DNA of 48,703 bases from Ideonella sp. MAG2 (GCA_004359425.1 PTEU01000001.1:1618119-1666821); one strand, 5' to 3'; positions 35,272 to 44,112 are shown, numbered from the stretch's first letter. The notes: generated from the letters alone by a model not told the origin. Translations and numbers: made by a program.

Positions 35272-36474
35272 CTACCAACTGACCTCACGGTCGGGGGTCG
35301 AGCCGATGCGGTGGATGCTGAGGTCGGCCCCGTCGTATTCCTCCTCCTGCGTCAGGCGCAGGCCCGTGATGGCCTTGATCACGCCATACACGGCAAAGCC
35401 GCCCACCAAAGCCCAAGCCACCCCGGCCACAGTGCCCATGAGCTGGGCCATCAAGCCCACACCGCCCATGCCGCCCAAGGCCGTTTGGCCAAAGATGCCG
35501 CACGCAATGCCGCCCCAGGCGCCGCACAGGCCGTGCAGCGGCCATACCCCCAACACGTCGTCAATGCGCCAGCGGTTTTGGGTGAGTGTGAAAAGCTGGA
35601 CAAACACCGCGCCCGCCACGCCGCCCACCACCAAGGCCGCCAAGGGGTGCATCACGTCTGAGCCTGCGCACACCGCCACCAGGCCCGCCAGCGGGCCGTT
35701 GTAAACAAAGCCCGGGTCATTGCGGCCCAGCAGCACCGCCACCAAGGTGCCGCCCACCATGGCCATCAAGGAGTTGACAGCGACCAGACCCGACACCTTG
35801 TCAATGGTCTGGGCACTCATCACATTGAAGCCGAACCAGCCCACGGTGAGGATCCAGGCCCCCAGGGCCAAGAACGGAATCGATGACGGCGGGTGTGCAC
35901 TCATCGCACCGTCTTTGCGATAACGGTTGCTGCGAGGGCCTAAGAGCAGCACAGCCGCCAAGCCTATCCAGCCGCCTACCGCATGCACCACCACACTGCC
36001 CGCAAAGTCATGGAACTCGAAGCCCGTTGTGGCCTTGAGCCAGGCTTGCAGCTCAAATTTGCCACCCCACACCACCCCTTCGAACAAGGGGTAAATCAAG
36101 CCAACGATCACCGCAGTGGCCAGCAGTTGCGGGCCAAAACGTGCCCGCTCGGCAATGCCACCGGACACGATGGCGGGTATGGCCGCCGCAAAGGTCAGCA
36201 AGAAGAAAAACTTGACCAGCTCGAAGCCATTTTTGGCAGCCAGCAGCTCCGCGCCGCTGAAGAAGCTGACGCCATAGGCCACGGTGTAGCCCACGAAGAA
36301 ATAGGCCACGGTAGAGACTGAGAAGTCCACCAAGATTTTGACCAAGGCATTGACCTGGTTCTTCTTGCGCACCGTGCCCAACTCCAAGAACGCAAAGCCC
36401 GCGTGCATGGCCAGCACCATGATGGCACCCAGCAAAATGAACAGAGCGTCGGTGCCCTGCTTGACTTGATCCAT
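35272..36474 (-). CDS. amt: Ammonium transporter (Amt family)
   Basis: A 400-residue membrane channel for ammonium with about eleven helices. Conserved pore features appear as AFLELGTVRKKN, the FAGSVVVHAVGGWIGLAA segment with the first pore His, and DDVLGVWPLHGLCGAWGGI with the second pore His. It lacks an N-terminal signal peptide and starts MDQVKQGTDALF. The ATG at 36474 has GAGGGG about nine bases upstream; an upstream in-frame start would add an unlikely leader. No glnK gene adjoins, which is unusual. The upstream region carries a sigma-54 promoter and NtrC-like sites, so expression should rise in nitrogen limitation. Its stop is four bases from the convergent histidine kinase stop. Confidence 0.93.
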   Translation of the reverse strand: MDQVKQGTDALFILLGAIMVLAMHAGFAFLELGTVRKKNQVNALVKILVDFSVSTVAYFFVGYTVAYGVSFFSGAELLAAKNGFELVKFFFLLTFAAAIPAIVSGGIAERARFGPQLLATAVIVGLIYPLFEGVVWGGKFELQAWLKATTGFEFHDFAGSVVVHAVGGWIGLAAVLLLGPRSNRYRKDGAMSAHPPSSIPFLALGAWILTVGWFGFNVMSAQTIDKVSGLVAVNSLMAMVGGTLVAVLLGRNDPGFVYNGPLAGLVAVCAGSDVMHPLAALVVGGVAGAVFVQLFTLTQNRWRIDDVLGVWPLHGLCGAWGGIACGIFGQTALGGMGGVGLMAQLMGTVAGVAWALVGGFAVYGVIKAITGLRLTQEEEYDGADLSIHRIGSTPDREVSW

Positions 36475-36555
36475 GAGAAACCCCTCAGCACAGCGCCTGG
36501 CGGCGCGACAACCTCTGAGCGCCATGCACCGGCATAGCGCGAAAACCGCACGGTT

Positions 36556-36571
36556 TGCAAGATGCGTGCCG
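36556..36571 (-). promoter_or_regulatory. Sigma-54 promoter of amt
   Basis: The minus strand reads CGGCACG-CATC-TTGCA, matching TGGCACG-N4-TTGC(A/T) apart from the first base, with the invariant GG (-24) and GC (-12) in correct spacing. Start expected near 36545, giving a leader of about 70 nt to the amt ATG. Confidence 0.8.
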
Positions 36572-36597
36572 GGAGCCGCACCAAAGCAACGCCGGGC

Positions 36598-36658
36598 GCA
36601 CTACGGCGGTGAATCCGACATCGCACCGCAGACGTGCGCAACAGCACCATTGCGGTGC
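36598..36658 (-). promoter_or_regulatory. Three NtrC-like binding sites upstream of the amt promoter
   Basis: GCACC-ATTGC-GGTGC at 36644-36658 is a perfect inverted repeat matching the NtrC half-sites GCACC/GGTGC with N5. GCACC-GCAGA-CGTGC at 36623-36637 and GCACT-ACGGC-GGTGA at 36598-36612 are one- to two-mismatch versions. Centres are 21 and 25 bp apart, close to helical phase. The best site is about 105 bp upstream of the predicted start, a standard enhancer distance. The rest of the 36475-36842 gap shows no gene. Confidence 0.7.
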
Positions 36659-36842
36659 ATCAATGCCGAGCTTGGTGCCTGGATGAATCGGCAGAAGGTG
36701 CTCGGTCTGCCGCTTTGGTGCCCCGGCATCGCTGCTCCCACCCGCAGCATGGAGCACTCCGGTTGGCACTCACGCCCAGGCTGATCCTTGCCTCAGCAAT
36801 TGGCCAAGCGCGCGACGCTGGGCGCACGACGGTGCGAGATGT

Positions 36843-38933
36843 TCACGCAGCAGGCGCGCGACCAAACCGGCCCATCAAGGCCCGTTGAGCACTGGGGCCG
36901 TCGCTGCGCTCACGCACATAGCGGCCGTCGGGCCGCAGCGTCCAGGCATCGCAGGCGTCATGAAGATAGGGCACCAGGCATTCGTCGATCACCCGCTGGC
37001 GGAGCTTGGTGTCGTTGACAGGCCAGGCCAGCTCGATGCGGCGCTCCATATTGCGGCTCATCCAATCGGCGCTGGAGAGGTACAGAGCCTCCTCATCCTC
37101 GCTATCGCCCCAGCGGAAGTAAATCACCCGGGTGTGCTCTAGAAAGCGGCCCACCACAGAGCGCACGCGGATGTTCTCACTCAGGCCGGGGACGCCAGGC
37201 GGTAAGGTACAGGCTCCCCGCACGATCAACTCCACCGGCACGCCTGCCTGCCCAGCACGCAGCAAGCCCGCAATCAAGGTCTCGTCGGTCAGGGCATTGC
37301 ATTTCACGACGATCCGGGTGCTCCGCCCAGCACGCGCAGCCTCGGCCACCTGCCTCAGATGAGCCAGCATGCGCTTGTGCAGCACAAAGGGAGCCGTCAG
37401 CAGATGCTTGGGTGGCTTGACCCGCGTGAGGCTCGCGATCTGCTGAAAAATGCCATCGGCATCCGCAGTAAGGCCGGGGTCGGCCGTCAAATAGCCCACA
37501 TCGGTGTAGAGCTTGGCGGTACGCGGGTTGTAGTTGCCGGTGGAGAGGTGGACGTAACGGCGCAGGCGCGGCTGACCCTTGCTGCTGAACTCTCGCCGGG
37601 TGACCAACAGGAGTTTGGCATGCGTCTTCAGGCCCACGATGCCATACACCACCTGTGCCCCCACAGACTCCAAACGCTCGGCCCAGTTGATATTGGCCTC
37701 TTCGTCAAAGCGGGCTTTCAGCTCCACCACGGCCGTCACTTCTTTGCCTCGGCGGGCGGCCTCCAATAGCAGGTCCATCAACACCGACTGCGCGCCGGTG
37801 CGGTAAATGGTTTGGCGAATGGCCAGCACATCGGGGTCATGCACGGCCTCCCGTAAAAACTCCACCACAGGCTCAAAGCTCTCAAAGGGGTGGTGCAGCA
37901 TGATGTCGCGCTCGGCCAGCACCTCAAAAAAGGAGCGGCCCCGACCCAGACGCCCGGAGGGCCAACTCCCCTCATAAGGCGCGAAGCGCAGCGCTTGGTT
38001 GGGCAGATCGTCCGCTTGGTCGATCAACTGCCCCAGGCGCACCAGGTTGACCGGGCCATTGACGCGGTACAAGGCCGCCTCGGGCAGTTGAAATTGGTCC
38101 AACAACAGCCGCCACAAATCTTCTGGGCAAGAGCGCACCACCTCAAGGCGGATGGCCCGACCGAAATGTCGGGTGGTCAGGCCTGTTCGCAGGGCCTGCC
38201 TCAGGTTGGTGACATCGTCCTCGTCCACATCCAGGTCGGAGTCTCGGGTGACGCGGAACTGGGAAAACGACTCCACTGTGCGCCCCGGGAACAAGGACTC
38301 CAAATGCGCCCGAATGACGCTGGACAGCAGCACAAAGCGTTGCTCACCCGGCTCACAAACCTGAGCAGGCAGGCGAATGACGCGCGGCAGTACCCGTGGC
38401 ACCTTCACGATGGCAATCGAGGACTCCCGACCAAAGGCTGCTCGGCCGCCCAAGCGTGCAATGAAGTTGAGGGACTTGTTGGCCACCTGCGGAAAAGGAT
38501 GGGCCGGGTCCAAACCCACAGGGATCAGCAGCGGGCGCACCTGCTGCTCGAAAAAGCGTGCCACCCACTCGCGCTGGGCCGCGTTGCGATCAGCATGGTT
38601 GACCACCGCAATGCCTCGCTGTTGCAAAGCGGGCATGACCACATCGTTGAAGATGGCGTATTGCTCGTCAATGAGGGCATGCGCCGCTGAGGCAACGGCC
38701 ACCAGTTCGCTGTAGTTGGCATCGCCCCCGGCACTCAGCGTGCTCTCCAACACATCGGCGAAGCGGACCTCAAAGAACTCGTCGAGGTTAGAAGAGACGA
38801 TGGTGATGTAGCGAAGCCGCTCCAGAAGCGGCACATCGGCGCGCTGGGCCTGCGCCAACACGCGCCGATTGAACTCAAGAATCGCCTGCTCTCGGTTCAG
38901 CAGCGGGACGTCAGGGGCGGACACAAGGCTCAT
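36843..38933 (-). CDS. ppk: Polyphosphate kinase 1
   Basis: Makes polyphosphate from ATP at the inner membrane. The 696-residue protein has all four Ppk1 domains. The N-terminal part starts LNREQAILEFNRRVLAQA with YITIVSSNLDEFFEVR (about 44-59). The catalytic core includes LHHPFESFEPVVEFLREA, IRQTIYRTG, the phosphate-accepting His in RYVHLSTGNYNPRTAKLYTD and the C-terminal DWMSRNMERRIE segment. The ATG at 38933 directly follows a possible GTG start at 38936; either gives the same protein plus one residue. Not obviously in an operon with amt. No Pho box was recognised. Confidence 0.95.
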   Translation of the reverse strand: MSLVSAPDVPLLNREQAILEFNRRVLAQAQRADVPLLERLRYITIVSSNLDEFFEVRFADVLESTLSAGGDANYSELVAVASAAHALIDEQYAIFNDVVMPALQQRGIAVVNHADRNAAQREWVARFFEQQVRPLLIPVGLDPAHPFPQVANKSLNFIARLGGRAAFGRESSIAIVKVPRVLPRVIRLPAQVCEPGEQRFVLLSSVIRAHLESLFPGRTVESFSQFRVTRDSDLDVDEDDVTNLRQALRTGLTTRHFGRAIRLEVVRSCPEDLWRLLLDQFQLPEAALYRVNGPVNLVRLGQLIDQADDLPNQALRFAPYEGSWPSGRLGRGRSFFEVLAERDIMLHHPFESFEPVVEFLREAVHDPDVLAIRQTIYRTGAQSVLMDLLLEAARRGKEVTAVVELKARFDEEANINWAERLESVGAQVVYGIVGLKTHAKLLLVTRREFSSKGQPRLRRYVHLSTGNYNPRTAKLYTDVGYLTADPGLTADADGIFQQIASLTRVKPPKHLLTAPFVLHKRMLAHLRQVAEAARAGRSTRIVVKCNALTDETLIAGLLRAGQAGVPVELIVRGACTLPPGVPGLSENIRVRSVVGRFLEHTRVIYFRWGDSEDEEALYLSSADWMSRNMERRIELAWPVNDTKLRQRVIDECLVPYLHDACDAWTLRPDGRYVRERSDGPSAQRALMGRFGRAPAA

Positions 38934-38998
38934 CACCTCAGTTTAGGGATTCTGCGTGACGATGCTGTGACAACAGCACCGCCCGCAGCCCGCAATTC

Positions 38999-39715
38999 TC
39001 ACTCCCCCAAATAAGCCGCCCGCACCTTGGGGTCGGTGAGCAAGGCCTTGGCCTCGCCGGTCATGGTGATCTCTCCGGACTCCATCACATAGCCCCGGTT
39101 GGCCATGGCCAAGGCGCGTGAGGCGTTCTGCTCGACCAGCAAGATGGTCACGCCCTGCTTGTGGATGGTGTCGACCACCTCGAAGATCTTGTCGACCATG
39201 ATGGGTGAGAGGCCCATGGAGGGCTCATCGAGCAGCAGCACCTTGGGGCGCGCCATCAGCGCTCTGCCCATGGCCAGCATTTGCTGCTCGCCACCCGACA
39301 TGGTGCCCGCCAACTGCTCGGCCCGCTCTTTGAGCCGGGGGAAGGTGGTGAAGACCTTGTCGATGTCGGCCTCGATCTCTGCATCGTTGCGCGTGTAAGC
39401 GCCCATCTGCAGGTTCTCGGTGATGGTCATGCGGGTGAAGGTGCCTCGCCCTTCAGGCACCATCACCAGGCCTTGGCGCGCCAAGTCCCAGGCGCCTTGG
39501 CCCTTGATAGGCTGGCCCAGGTACTCGATGTCGCCGGCGGCGATGGGCTGGATGCCGGTGACGGCCTTGAGCGTGGTGGTCTTGCCCGCGCCGTTGGCGC
39601 CGATCAGGCTGACGAGTTCGCCCTGGCGGACTTCCAGGCTCACGCCCTTGACGGCTTGGATGCCACCGTAGGCCACTTTCAGGCCGTTGATCTTGAGGAG
39701 TGTTTGGTTTGACAT
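38999..39715 (-). CDS. livF: Branched-chain amino-acid ABC transporter ATPase LivF
   Basis: A 238-residue ABC ATPase powering uptake of branched-chain amino acids or related compounds. Walker A is GANGAGKTT (about residue 36), the signature is SGGEQQMLAMGRAL and Walker B is VLLLDEPSMGL, followed by the switch His region LLVEQNASRAL. The VLLLDEPSMGLSPIMVDKIF run is typical of LivF, as opposed to LivG with its longer insertion. Last gene of livHM-livG-livF; three bases separate it from livG. Intact, unlike the permease gene. Confidence 0.94.
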   Translation of the reverse strand: MSNQTLLKINGLKVAYGGIQAVKGVSLEVRQGELVSLIGANGAGKTTTLKAVTGIQPIAAGDIEYLGQPIKGQGAWDLARQGLVMVPEGRGTFTRMTITENLQMGAYTRNDAEIEADIDKVFTTFPRLKERAEQLAGTMSGGEQQMLAMGRALMARPKVLLLDEPSMGLSPIMVDKIFEVVDTIHKQGVTILLVEQNASRALAMANRGYVMESGEITMTGEAKALLTDPKVRAAYLGE

Positions 39716-39718
39716 GGT

Positions 39719-40486
39719 TCAGTGCCCGCCTGCGCCCAAGTAGGCTTCAATGACTTTCTCGTTCTTCTGCACCTCGGCTGGTGTGCCCTCGGCAATCTGT
39801 TTGCCGTAGTCCAGCACCGTGACGCGGTCGCACAGGCCCATCACCAGCTTCACATCGTGCTCGATGAGCAAGATGGTGCGGCCGTCTTTGCGGATGCGGT
39901 CGATCAGCTCTCTGAGCACCACCTTCTCGGTGGCGTTCATGCCGGCGGCCGGCTCGTCCAAGGCGATGAGCTTGGGGTCGGTGGCCAGGGCACGCGCAAT
40001 CTCCAAGCGGCGCTGGTCGCCGTAGGACAGGGTGCGCGCCTTGAACTCGGCGTACTTGCCAATGCCCACGTAGTCGAGCAGCTCTTGCGCACGCTTGGCA
40101 ATGGCGGCTTCTTCTTGCTTGAAGGCACTGGTGCGGAAGATGGCGCCCAAGAGGCCCGAGCCCGAGCGCACATGGCGGCCGACCATCACGTTCTCCAGCG
40201 CCGTCATCTCGGCAAAGAGGCGAATGTTCTGGAAGGTGCGCGCAATACCGGCCTTGGCGACTTCGTGCACCGTGGTCGGGGTGTAGGGTGCGCCGCCCAG
40301 CTCGAAGCTGCCACCGTCGGGGGTGTAGAGCCCGGTGATGACGTTGAAGAAGGTGGTCTTGCCCGCGCCGTTGGGGCCGATCAGGCCATAGACCTGGCCT
40401 TGGTTGATGCTCATGGAGACATCGGTCAGGGCCTGCAGGCCACCGAAGCGCTTGGACGCCCCTTGAACTTTGAAGACTGTTGTCAT
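39719..40486 (-). CDS. livG: Branched-chain amino-acid ABC transporter ATPase LivG
   Basis: A 255-residue ABC ATPase, partner of LivF. Walker A GPNGAGKTTFFN (about residue 37), the LivG-specific ARTFQNIRLFAEMTALENVMVGRH, signature SYGDQRRLEIARAL, Walker B LIALDEPAAGMNATEK and switch LIEHDVKLVM. It starts 12 bp after the livHM fusion gene and ends three bases before livF, in a tight operon. Confidence 0.95.
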   Translation of the reverse strand: MTTVFKVQGASKRFGGLQALTDVSMSINQGQVYGLIGPNGAGKTTFFNVITGLYTPDGGSFELGGAPYTPTTVHEVAKAGIARTFQNIRLFAEMTALENVMVGRHVRSGSGLLGAIFRTSAFKQEEAAIAKRAQELLDYVGIGKYAEFKARTLSYGDQRRLEIARALATDPKLIALDEPAAGMNATEKVVLRELIDRIRKDGRTILLIEHDVKLVMGLCDRVTVLDYGKQIAEGTPAEVQKNEKVIEAYLGAGGH

Positions 40487-40498
40487 GGGTGTTCTCCT

Positions 40499-41899
40499 TT
40501 ACTTCACTGCTGCAGGAGCGGCTTTGCCGTGCTCAGGAGAAGGCCACAGGCCGCGTGGGCGCAGCAGCATGATGATGATCATGGCCAGCGCGATCAGCAA
40601 CTGGCGCAGGATGGCGGCGTCCAGCCGCCCATCGGTGAGCTGTTGCAAGGGGCCGGCCACGTAGCGCAGCACTTCAGGCAGAGCGGCCAGCAGCAGCGCA
40701 CCCAGGATGACGCCCGGGATGTGGCCAATGCCGCCCAGCACCACCATGGCGACGATCATCACCGACTCCATCAGGGTGAAGGACTCGGGCGAGACAAAGC
40801 CTTGGAAGGAGGCGAACATGGCGCCAGAGACGCCGCCAAACGTCGCCCCCATGCCGAAGGCCATGAGCTTGAGGTTGCGGGTGTTCAGGCCCATGGCCTT
40901 GGCGGCGATCTCGTCTTCACGGATGGCCATCCAGGCGCGGCCGATGCGGGAATCAGCCAAGTGGCGGCAGATCACCACCGAGCCCACCACCAGGGCCAGG
41001 AACAGCCAGTAGTACAGCACCACGGGCGGGATGGTGTGGCCCAACAGCTCGAAGGGCTTGCCGAAGTCGACCGGGCCGATGCTCATGGCATCGATCTGGC
41101 TGATGCCGCGCGGGCCGTTGGTGATGTTGATGGGGTGCTCCATATTGTTCATGAAGACCCGGATGATTTCGCCAAAGCCCAGGGTGACGATGGCCAGGTA
41201 GTCACCGCGCAGCTTGAGTGTGGGTGCACCCAGAATCATGCCCAGCACCCCCGCCAGCAGGGCCGCCATGAAGACCCGGATGATTTCGCCAAAGCCCAGG
41301 GTGACGATGGCCAGGTAGTCGCCGCGCAGCTTGAGCGTGGGTGCGCCCAGGATCATGCCCAGCACCCCGGCCAGCAGGGCCGCCAGCGGGATGACGGCCC
41401 AGATGGGCAGGTGCAGCCCGTTAACCACGGTGGTCACCAGGATCAGCACCTGGGTCAGGGTGATGACGGGGCCGTCTTCCCACAGGAAAAACACTTCCGT
41501 GGGCAGCAGGGGCGGGAAGGGCTTGGGGTTGGGCTTCCAGATGATCATGGCCAGGGTCTGTAGCAGCAGGCTCATGCCCATGGCGGTGATCAGCGGGGCC
41601 AAGCGCGGCGCGTTGCGCAGCGGCCTGTAGGCCACCTTCTCAATGGTGAAGTTCAGCAGTGAGCAGACGATGATGGCCGCGATCAAAGAGATCAGCAGCA
41701 GCACCCAGCCCGGCCAGCCCGTGTCGGCCAGCGCCGTCACCACCGTCCAGGACACCATGGCACCGACCATCAGCACTTCGCCGTGCGCAAAGTTGATCAG
41801 GCTGATGATGCCGTACACCATCGTGTAGCCCAACGCCACCAAGGCATACATGCTCCCCAGCACCAGGCCGTTGATGATTTGTTGTACGAATATGTCCAT
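40499..41899 (-). CDS. LivH-LivM permease fusion created by deletion, with an internal repeat
   Basis: A single 466-residue frame made from two permeases. Residues 1-159 are the N-terminal half of LivH (MDIFVQQIINGLVLGSMYAL, SLINFAHGEVLMVGA). At about position 41422 the sequence changes to the middle of LivM (NGLHLPIWAVIPLAALLAG and on to the LivM C-terminus, including GGIGHIPGVILGALLLAALPEVLR). Intact genomes have separate livH (about 309 residues) and livM (about 400), so the second half of LivH and the first third of LivM are missing, with the frame preserved. A 39-residue tandem repeat lies in the LivM part. Whether the product transports is doubtful. The ATG at 41899 is the LivH start. 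Confidence 0.85.
   Translation of the reverse strand: MDIFVQQIINGLVLGSMYALVALGYTMVYGIISLINFAHGEVLMVGAMVSWTVVTALADTGWPGWVLLLISLIAAIIVCSLLNFTIEKVAYRPLRNAPRLAPLITAMGMSLLLQTLAMIIWKPNPKPFPPLLPTEVFFLWEDGPVITLTQVLILVTTVVNGLHLPIWAVIPLAALLAGVLGMILGAPTLKLRGDYLAIVTLGFGEIIRVFMAALLAGVLGMILGAPTLKLRGDYLAIVTLGFGEIIRVFMNNMEHPINITNGPRGISQIDAMSIGPVDFGKPFELLGHTIPPVVLYYWLFLALVVGSVVICRHLADSRIGRAWMAIREDEIAAKAMGLNTRNLKLMAFGMGATFGGVSGAMFASFQGFVSPESFTLMESVMIVAMVVLGGIGHIPGVILGALLLAALPEVLRYVAGPLQQLTDGRLDAAILRQLLIALAMIIIMLLRPRGLWPSPEHGKAAPAAVK
41151..41384 (-). repeat. 117-bp tandem duplication inside livHM
   Basis: Two adjacent 117-bp units (41151-41267 and 41268-41384) encode the same 39 residues, from AALLAGVLGMILG through LRGDYLAIVTLGFGEIIRVF, a core permease region. 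They differ at only five positions, all synonymous and all in the distal half of the unit. Some time, or an exchange with a diverged copy, must therefore separate them. Confidence 0.92.
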
Positions 41900-42242
41900 T
41901 GAGAACCCTTCAGTCGACGTGCGCGTCGCGATTGAAAACACCTAGGCTTATGCACATGCCGTGCCACGCGACTGGGTGTTACGGGTTTGCACTAGGCGGC
42001 CGCCAGCTTTGAGCCGTTGGGGTCCGGGCATACCCTCGGTTTTAAAGGCTGCTGAGAGGGGTTGGTCAGCGAATCGCGGCGGCTTCCGGCTTGGCCAGCG
42101 GATGGGCGCGGCAAGCTGTGCGGAAAGTCGCCCTGTCTCTCTGTGTGTTGGTGCGGATTTCCGCCCTGCGCCTGGTTTGTGCGGTGAATCGACCGGGTAG
42201 GTGTTTGAAATATCTCCACCTCGCCCGAGCTGACCCCTGGCG
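41900..42242. other. Divergent intergenic region, livHM / dctB fragment
   Basis: About 340 bp without a convincing gene. Apart from the sigma-54-like element at 41951-41966 it contains no recognised operator or hairpin with strong support. A 109-codon open frame on the minus strand here has no similarity that I recognise and lacks family features. Confidence 0.5.
41951..41966 (-). promoter_or_regulatory. Sigma-54-like promoter of the liv genes
   Basis: On the minus strand TGGCACG-GCAT-GTGCA matches the sigma-54 consensus except for one base before the -12 GC. The spacing between GG and GC is correct at 10 bp. It would start about 40 nt upstream of the livHM ATG. No NtrC site was recognised next to it, so the call is tentative. 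Confidence 0.45.
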
Positions 42243-42988
42243 ATGTTGGGCAAACTACATGCTCTGATGCTGGACACCCTCTCTTTTCGCGCTCGTCAAG
42301 GTCTGAGAACCTGGGCAGGTGTGCTCACACGCCCTGGCTGGGTCATCAGCTTGACGCTGGCCCTGGGGCTGTTGGGCATGGTTGTGGCCCACCGTACCAG
42401 CAGCCGGGCTGGCCTACAGCAGTTGGCGGCCGTGTCCTCAGAGCGCTTGGAGCTGTATGCCTCCAACCTGGAGGCCGAGTTGGCGCGGCATGCCTACTTG
42501 CCCAGCTTGATGGCACTGGACGAGGATGTTCAAGCCTTGTTGAAGCAGCCGGACGACCCTGCGCTGACGCAGCGTGCCAGCCTGAAGCTGGCACGAGTCA
42601 ATGTGCGCGCCGGTGCCATCTTGATGCTGGTGACCAATCAACAAGGGCAGGTATTGGCCTCCAGCCAACCGTCTCGCCAAGACGGGCTGTCGCCCGAACG
42701 CCTGGTCTCTGCCTGGCAAGAAGGGGCCACCAGTTTCTTCGCCACTCATTCAGTGGGCTTGGGCGCAGCGCCCGGCATGACGGGGTCCACCGACCATGTG
42801 TTTGTGCAACCCGTTCAAAGAGAGGGCCAGGTACAAGGGCTGATGTTGGTCAAGATCAGCCTGGCCCCTTTGGAGGCCACCTGGATGGACCTGGGGGTTC
42901 GCTCTCACGGAGAGAAGCTGCTGGTGGTGGACGACTTGGATGTGGTGATCATGAGCTCGGTGGCGGAGTGGAAGTTTCGCGCCTTGGA
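42243..42988 (+). pseudogene. DctB-like sensor kinase, N-terminal fragment
   Basis: About 249 codons of a C4-dicarboxylate sensor kinase (DctB type). TM1 is PGWVISLTLALGLLGMVVA, followed by a periplasmic Cache-like domain with SNLEAELARHAYLPSLMALDEDV, GAILMLVTNQQGQVLASS and [16 protein letters not shown]. It ends after WKFRAL near 42985, before TM2 and the kinase, which are absent. Intact DctB has about 600-650 residues. Just downstream the sequence is antisense rarA, so the open frame running to 43253 is not real beyond the junction. No dctD follows. Confidence 0.75.
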
Positions 42989-42989
42989 G

Positions 42990-43409
42990 CTGAGCCTTGT
43001 TGAAGCGATGAACTTCATCCACGAACACCACGGTGCGCTGGCCAGCCAGGCGGGCTGCCTCGGCCTGCACCACGGCCTCGCGAATGTCTTTGACGCCGGC
43101 CAGCACGGCAGACAGCACCACGAAATGGGCATCGACCGCACCAGCGACCAAGCGCGCCAACGTGGTCTTGCCCACACCGGGTGGGCCCCACAAGATCATG
43201 GAATGAATGCGCCCCCGCTCAAAAGCTACCCGCAGTGGCTTGCCAGGGCCTAGAAGGTGAGACTGGCCGATGACTTCATCCAAGTGGGCAGGCCGCAGAC
43301 GTTCAGCCAGAGGTGCATCCGCCGCCGCAACAAATGGCCCGTGTGAGCGGGCGGGCGGCGGCCTGTGGGAGTCGCTGTCGGAATCGAAAAGCGCATCTTG
43401 GCGGGTCAT
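42990..43409 (-). pseudogene. rarA: Replication-associated recombination protein RarA, N-terminal fragment
   Basis: About 138 codons of the AAA+ ATPase RarA (MgsA), which acts at stalled forks. The N-terminal part is complete: [32 protein letters not shown], Walker [30 protein letters not shown] and Walker [15 protein letters not shown]. Similarity stops at FNKAQ (about 42990), where intact proteins continue Q-D-A-F-L-P. The remaining 300 or so residues are replaced by antisense DctB sequence, so the gene is truncated. rarA normally follows lolA; here cheW and an outer-membrane protein gene lie between. Start ATG 43409. Confidence 0.85.
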
Positions 43410-43571
43410 TGCGGCATTGTCGCAGCCCGCCCGGATCACCCTCCCGCCGCGCCGCAGTCCCGCAAATTGGCAAGGGCGACCCCCGCTTATCCGGCCTTGC
43501 CGCAGCTCAAGCTTCGCCACACTTCTGCCATTCACTGATTCCTTTTTTCCCTTGCCATAGGAGCCCAAACC

Positions 43572-44102
43572 ATGAGCGCTCAAGCCTCGACCCTGAAGCC
43601 CACTGCCCCCCACGGGGCCAGCCTTGCTGGGGCACCGCGTGAGTATTTGTCTTTCAAGCTTGGGGCCGAGGAGTACGGCATCGATATCTTGAAGGTGCAG
43701 GAAATTCGTGGCTACGAGCCGCCCACACGCATCGCCAACTCACCCCACTTCATCAAAGGAGTGGTGAACCTTCGCGGCGTGATCGTGCCCATCGTGGATA
43801 TGCGCCTGCGCTTCGGCCTGCCGGACGTGAAATACGATAGTTTTACCGTGGTCATCATCCTGAATATTGCCCATCGCACGGTGGGCATGGTGGTGGACTC
43901 CGTTTCAGATGTGCTGGAGCTGCCGCCAGGGCATATCAAACCCGCGCCGGAGTTCAACGGTGCGATAGATGCGACCTACATCACGGGCCTGGGAACGATC
44001 AAGCATGGGGAAGATGAACGCATGTTGATTCTCATGGACATTGAACAAATGATGACCGCGGCCGATATGGGTCTGATGGACACCGACACCTTCCTCCATT
44101 GA
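43572..44102 (+). CDS. cheW: Chemotaxis coupling protein CheW
   Basis: Adaptor linking chemoreceptors to the CheA kinase. The 176-residue protein shows [22 protein letters not shown] (about residues 25-46), [30 protein letters not shown] (about 57-86, typical CheW beta-barrel with N-L-R-G) and [15 protein letters not shown]. The N-terminal 20 residues are a short Ala/Pro extension. AGGAG lies nine bases before the ATG. No other che genes are near, so it is an isolated coupling protein. An outer-membrane protein gene follows 10 bp downstream. Confidence 0.93.
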   Translation: MSAQASTLKPTAPHGASLAGAPREYLSFKLGAEEYGIDILKVQEIRGYEPPTRIANSPHFIKGVVNLRGVIVPIVDMRLRFGLPDVKYDSFTVVIILNIAHRTVGMVVDSVSDVLELPPGHIKPAPEFNGAIDATYITGLGTIKHGEDERMLILMDIEQMMTAADMGLMDTDTFLH

Positions 44103-44112
44103 GACCCCCACC

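Noticed and set aside
39722..41563. 613-codon plus-strand open frame opposite livG and livHM
   Set aside because: Antisense shadow; its repeated HPRQQGRH-like segments simply mirror the 117-bp duplication in livHM.
41948..42277. 109-codon minus-strand frame upstream of livHM
   Set aside because: No ribosome-binding site, no recognisable feature, and it spans the candidate promoter.
42989..43253. Continuation of the dctB frame past 42990 as real C-terminal protein
   Set aside because: This stretch is rarA read backwards; the DctB similarity ends at the junction.
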